DNA of 14,397 nucleotides. Source: DATNIC01 sp035604635. Its GTDB lineage: Bacteria > Vulcanimicrobiota > Vulcanimicrobiia > Vulcanimicrobiales > Vulcanimicrobiaceae. Location of the stretch: positions 1-14,397 of the forward strand of contig DATNIC010000196.1 in NCBI GenBank assembly GCA_035604635.1, written 5' to 3'. Under the pieces are notes generated by a model, which was not told the origin of the DNA, did not search any database, and was given only the letters and a program-made list of their open reading frames with translations. A program made the position numbers and the translations under genes. This document shows, one piece after another, positions 12,343 to 14,397 of this stretch (position 1 is the first letter of the stretch; every line of letters begins with the position of its first letter).

Positions 12343-14094
12343 ATGACCCGCACCGCGGTCCTCCGGCGGCTGCTCGTCGAAGCTCGGCCGTACTATCCTC
12401 GCTTGCTCGTCAGCCTCTTGCTGGGCGCAATCGCGGGTCTGGGGCCGCTCGCCTACGCGCCGGCCTTCCGGCTGCTGCAGAACGACGTCTTCAACAATCC
12501 GCGCCACGACTTGCGGGAGCTATGGTTCATCGTTGCGGCGATGTTCGCGGTGACGATCCTCTCCAACGTCGCCTCGTACGGGCAGAACTATTTGACGGCC
12601 CTCTCGGGGCAGAGCATGATCGCGTCAATGCGCGTCCGGCTCTTCGAACGGATCCTGCATTTGCCGCTCGGTGCATTCGACAAGTGGCGCCCCGGCGAAT
12701 TCGTTGCCCGTTTCATGAACGACCTGAGCCTGATGACCGACGCCGTCAGCGTTTCGCTTCCGCAGATGGTTCAGACGACCATTACCTTCATCGGCGCTCT
12801 CGCCGGGATGCTGTGGACCGACTGGGTCCTGGCCCTCGCGCTCTTCGCCGTCGCCCCGTTCGTCTCGATCTCCGTGGCCAAGTTCAACGGGCTTATCACC
12901 TCGCATACGTCGAACTCGCAGTCGCGCATTGCCGATCTCTCCAGTAACTTGACCGAAGTCCTTACGAACGAGCGGATCGTCAAGGCATTCGGCCGGGAAG
13001 CATATGAGGTCGAACGCTTCCGGAACAATAGCGAAGCCTATCTGTGGGCCTACATGAAGGTCACTCAGCTCGGCCAAACGCAAACGCCGGTGATCGCGAC
13101 GATCATCATGCTGGCGGTGATGGCGGTCGTGGTTTTCTCCGCGCACGAAGTCGCGGTCGGACGGATGAACTCGGGGAGCGTCGGCCAGTTCTGGATCTTC
13201 GTCGCGCTCGCGATCAACCCGATGAACCGGTTTGCGATCTTCCTGGCCGACTTTGCCCGCGCCCTCGTCGGCGCGGAGCGCGTCTTCGAGCTGCTCGATC
13301 TAGAAGAAGAGCGGAGGGACGAACCGGGCGCGATCGGGGTCTCGACGGTTCGGGGCGAGATCGTCTTCGACGACGTCACGTTCTCCTACGAAGGCCATCA
13401 GCCGGTCCTCGAGCACTTCGACGCGACGATCGAGGCCGGCGAGGTCGTCGCGCTCGTCGGCCCGTCCGGCGCCGGGAAAACGACGATCGTCAACCTCGTC
13501 CCCCGCTTCTTCGAGCAGCAAAGTGGGCGGATCACGCTCGATGGGATCGATTTGCGCCGGCTCCGGCTCGCCGAGCTGCGGGCGGCGATTGCGATCGTCC
13601 CGCAGGAAACGACGTTGTTCAACGGGACCATCGAGGACAACATTCGTTACGGCCGGCTCGACGCAAGTTCCGATGAGATCGTGGGCGCGGCCCGCGAGGC
13701 CAACGCCGATGAGTTCATCCGGACCCTCCCGGACGGTTACCGGACCGTCGTCGGCGAGCGCGGGATCCGCCTCTCGGGCGGCCAGCGTCAGAGGGTCGCG
13801 ATCGCCCGGGCGATGCTCAGGGACCCGCGTATCCTGATCCTCGACGAGGCGACCAGCGCCTTAGACACTCACTCCGAGACCCTAATCGAGGGAGCGCTCG
13901 ATCGAATGCTCCCCGGCCGGACGACCTTTATCATCGCCCACCGGCTCTCGACGATCCGGCGAGCCGCCAAGATCCTCTATATCGAGGGCGGCCAGGTCCG
14001 CGAGATGGGGAGTCACGAAAGCTTACTGGCGCTGGGCGGGTCGTACGCTCGTCTCCACGCGGCGCAATTCGCGCAACCGGGGGCCGCACCGTAA
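12343..14094 (+). CDS. MsbA-like homodimeric ABC exporter
   Basis: 583 aa, a full half-transporter: an N-terminal membrane domain (about 15-320) with hydrophobic segments near 20-40, 60-80, 143-160, 161-178, 248-267 and 281-302, then an ATP-binding domain (about 338-575). Nucleotide-binding motifs are complete: Walker A GPSGAGKTT at 373-381, Q-loop Gln421, signature LSGGQ at 477-481, Walker B ILILDE at 497-502 with catalytic Glu502, D-loop SALD, and switch His533. Such exporters work as dimers in the inner membrane, moving lipids (MsbA moves lipid A core), peptides or drugs outward. The sequence resembles MsbA/ABCB-type lipid flippases, but the substrate cannot be assigned. The gene stands alone between a divergent gene and flgB, and its TAA is part of a sigma-28-like -35 box. 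Confidence 0.93.
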   Translation: MTRTAVLRRLLVEARPYYPRLLVSLLLGAIAGLGPLAYAPAFRLLQNDVFNNPRHDLRELWFIVAAMFAVTILSNVASYGQNYLTALSGQSMIASMRVRLFERILHLPLGAFDKWRPGEFVARFMNDLSLMTDAVSVSLPQMVQTTITFIGALAGMLWTDWVLALALFAVAPFVSISVAKFNGLITSHTSNSQSRIADLSSNLTEVLTNERIVKAFGREAYEVERFRNNSEAYLWAYMKVTQLGQTQTPVIATIIMLAVMAVVVFSAHEVAVGRMNSGSVGQFWIFVALAINPMNRFAIFLADFARALVGAERVFELLDLEEERRDEPGAIGVSTVRGEIVFDDVTFSYEGHQPVLEHFDATIEAGEVVALVGPSGAGKTTIVNLVPRFFEQQSGRITLDGIDLRRLRLAELRAAIAIVPQETTLFNGTIEDNIRYGRLDASSDEIVGAAREANADEFIRTLPDGYRTVVGERGIRLSGGQRQRVAIARAMLRDPRILILDEATSALDTHSETLIEGALDRMLPGRTTFIIAHRLSTIRRAAKILYIEGGQVREMGSHESLLALGGSYARLHAAQFAQPGAAP

Positions 14095-14119
14095 AGGCCG
14101 CCCGGTTTTCCGCCGATAG
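14092..14119 (+). promoter_or_regulatory. Sigma-28 (FliA-type) promoter of flgB
   Basis: TAAA at 14092-14095 and GCCGATAG at 14112-14119, separated by 16 nt, closely match the flagellar sigma factor consensus TAAA-N15-GCCGATAA; seven of eight -10 bases agree and the spacer is one nt longer. The site lies just before a flagellar gene, with a predicted transcription start near 14126 and the flgB start at 14147. The TAAA shares bases with the stop codon of the ABC exporter. Confidence 0.7.
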
Positions 14120-14136
14120 CGCTAGTAGAGAGCTGC

Positions 14137-14142
14137 GGAGGG
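14137..14142 (+). promoter_or_regulatory. Ribosome binding site of flgB
   Basis: GGAGGG at 14137-14142 lies 4 nt before TTG 14147. No ATG is available in frame until residue 17, which would remove the conserved N-terminal helix, so the TTG is the start. Confidence 0.6.
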
Positions 14143-14146
14143 CCTT

Positions 14147-14397
14147 TTGGCAGACCTCGATTTCGGCAAGACCGTCGATTTGCTCAAGAATGCGATGGAC
14201 GGCTCGGGCCTCAACCATTCGGTGATCGCCAACAACATCGCGAACGTCAACACGCCGAACTACCGGCGTGAGACCGTTTCATTCAAAGATGCGTTGGCCG
14301 CGAGCCTCGGTGCCCCGGCGGATCCAAACCAGTTGAGCTTGACTGTCGACGATCCGCACCATATTGCGATCAACGACGGGGTCGAGCCGACCCCGTA
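14147..14397 (+). CDS. flgB: Flagellar basal-body rod protein FlgB (5' part, cut by window end)
   Basis: 83 codons are visible from TTG 14147. The protein starts with a helix (DLDFGKTVDLLKNAMDGS) and carries the rod-protein signature ANNIANVNTPNYRRETVSF at residues 28-46, followed by FKDALAASLG and a DDPHHI segment, as in FlgB. FlgB forms the base of the flagellar rod in the periplasm, next to FliE and FlgC, and is exported by the flagellar type III apparatus, so no signal peptide is expected. It usually opens the flgB-flgC-fliE cluster; those genes would lie beyond the window. FlgC shares the NNIAN signature, but the NTPNYRR continuation and the position as first gene favour FlgB. Confidence 0.88.
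   Translation, partial: MADLDFGKTVDLLKNAMDGSGLNHSVIANNIANVNTPNYRRETVSFKDALAASLGAPADPNQLSLTVDDPHHIAINDGVEPTP

Noticed and set aside
1..14397. CRISPR array, tRNA, insertion sequence or defence island
   Set aside because: No regularly spaced repeats, cloverleaf-like sequences, transposase motifs or terminal inverted repeats of insertion-sequence type were seen on either strand.

Overview
The window is gene-dense, high-GC bacterial DNA with short intergenic gaps and no rRNA, tRNA, transposase, phage or CRISPR signal. It looks like an ordinary chromosomal segment of a motile, probably diderm bacterium. It holds the start of a flagellar rod gene behind a sigma-28-like promoter, a secreted LolA-like protein and an MsbA-type exporter. 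The strong use of ATC/GCG/CGC codons, the many TTG and GTG starts and the gene mix remind me of uncultured soil phyla such as Candidatus Eremiobacterota (WPS-2). That taxonomic guess is inference only; no rRNA or marker gene here proves it.

Layout. (1) 1-766: the possible tail of an upstream gene, then a phoU-like gene whose promoter sits so close to the ATG that the mRNA should be leaderless. (2) 763-2199, minus strand: an ATP-grasp-like protein of unknown function, tail to tail with phoU. (3) 2352-9464, plus strand: a run of nine tightly packed genes. These are a Cof-type HAD phosphatase, moaD, moaE, an alpha/beta hydrolase, moeB fused to rhodanese, an aldo/keto reductase, queG, a secreted LolA-like protein and moaA. 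Most junctions overlap or are under 35 nt, so it reads as one operon centred on molybdopterin synthesis. (4) 9462-9544: a near-symmetric palindrome running from stop codon to stop codon between moaA and a convergent gene. (5) 9542-10261, minus: a GNAT-like protein with a proline/lysine-rich tail built from a 23-residue tandem duplication. (6) 10326-11759, plus: a photolyase/cryptochrome-family protein with several unusual residues. (7) 11748-12275, minus: a zinc-finger membrane protein of DUF4870-like build, overlapping the photolyase tail to tail. (8) 12343-14094, plus: a full-length MsbA-like ABC exporter. (9) 14147 to the window end: the 5' part of flgB.

How the genes work together. MoaA performs the first step of molybdenum cofactor synthesis. 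MoeB adenylates the C-terminal Gly-Gly of MoaD, and its fused rhodanese domain can supply the sulfur. MoaD-MoaE then converts precursor Z (cPMP) to molybdopterin. moaC, mogA/moaB and moeA are not in the window, so the pathway is completed elsewhere. The hydrolase, the reductase, QueG and the LolA-like protein have no established role in this pathway; their placement and translational coupling are the main clue to new biology in the operon. The photolyase-like protein is the other candidate: four of its substrate- or flavin-contacting positions appear to be replaced.
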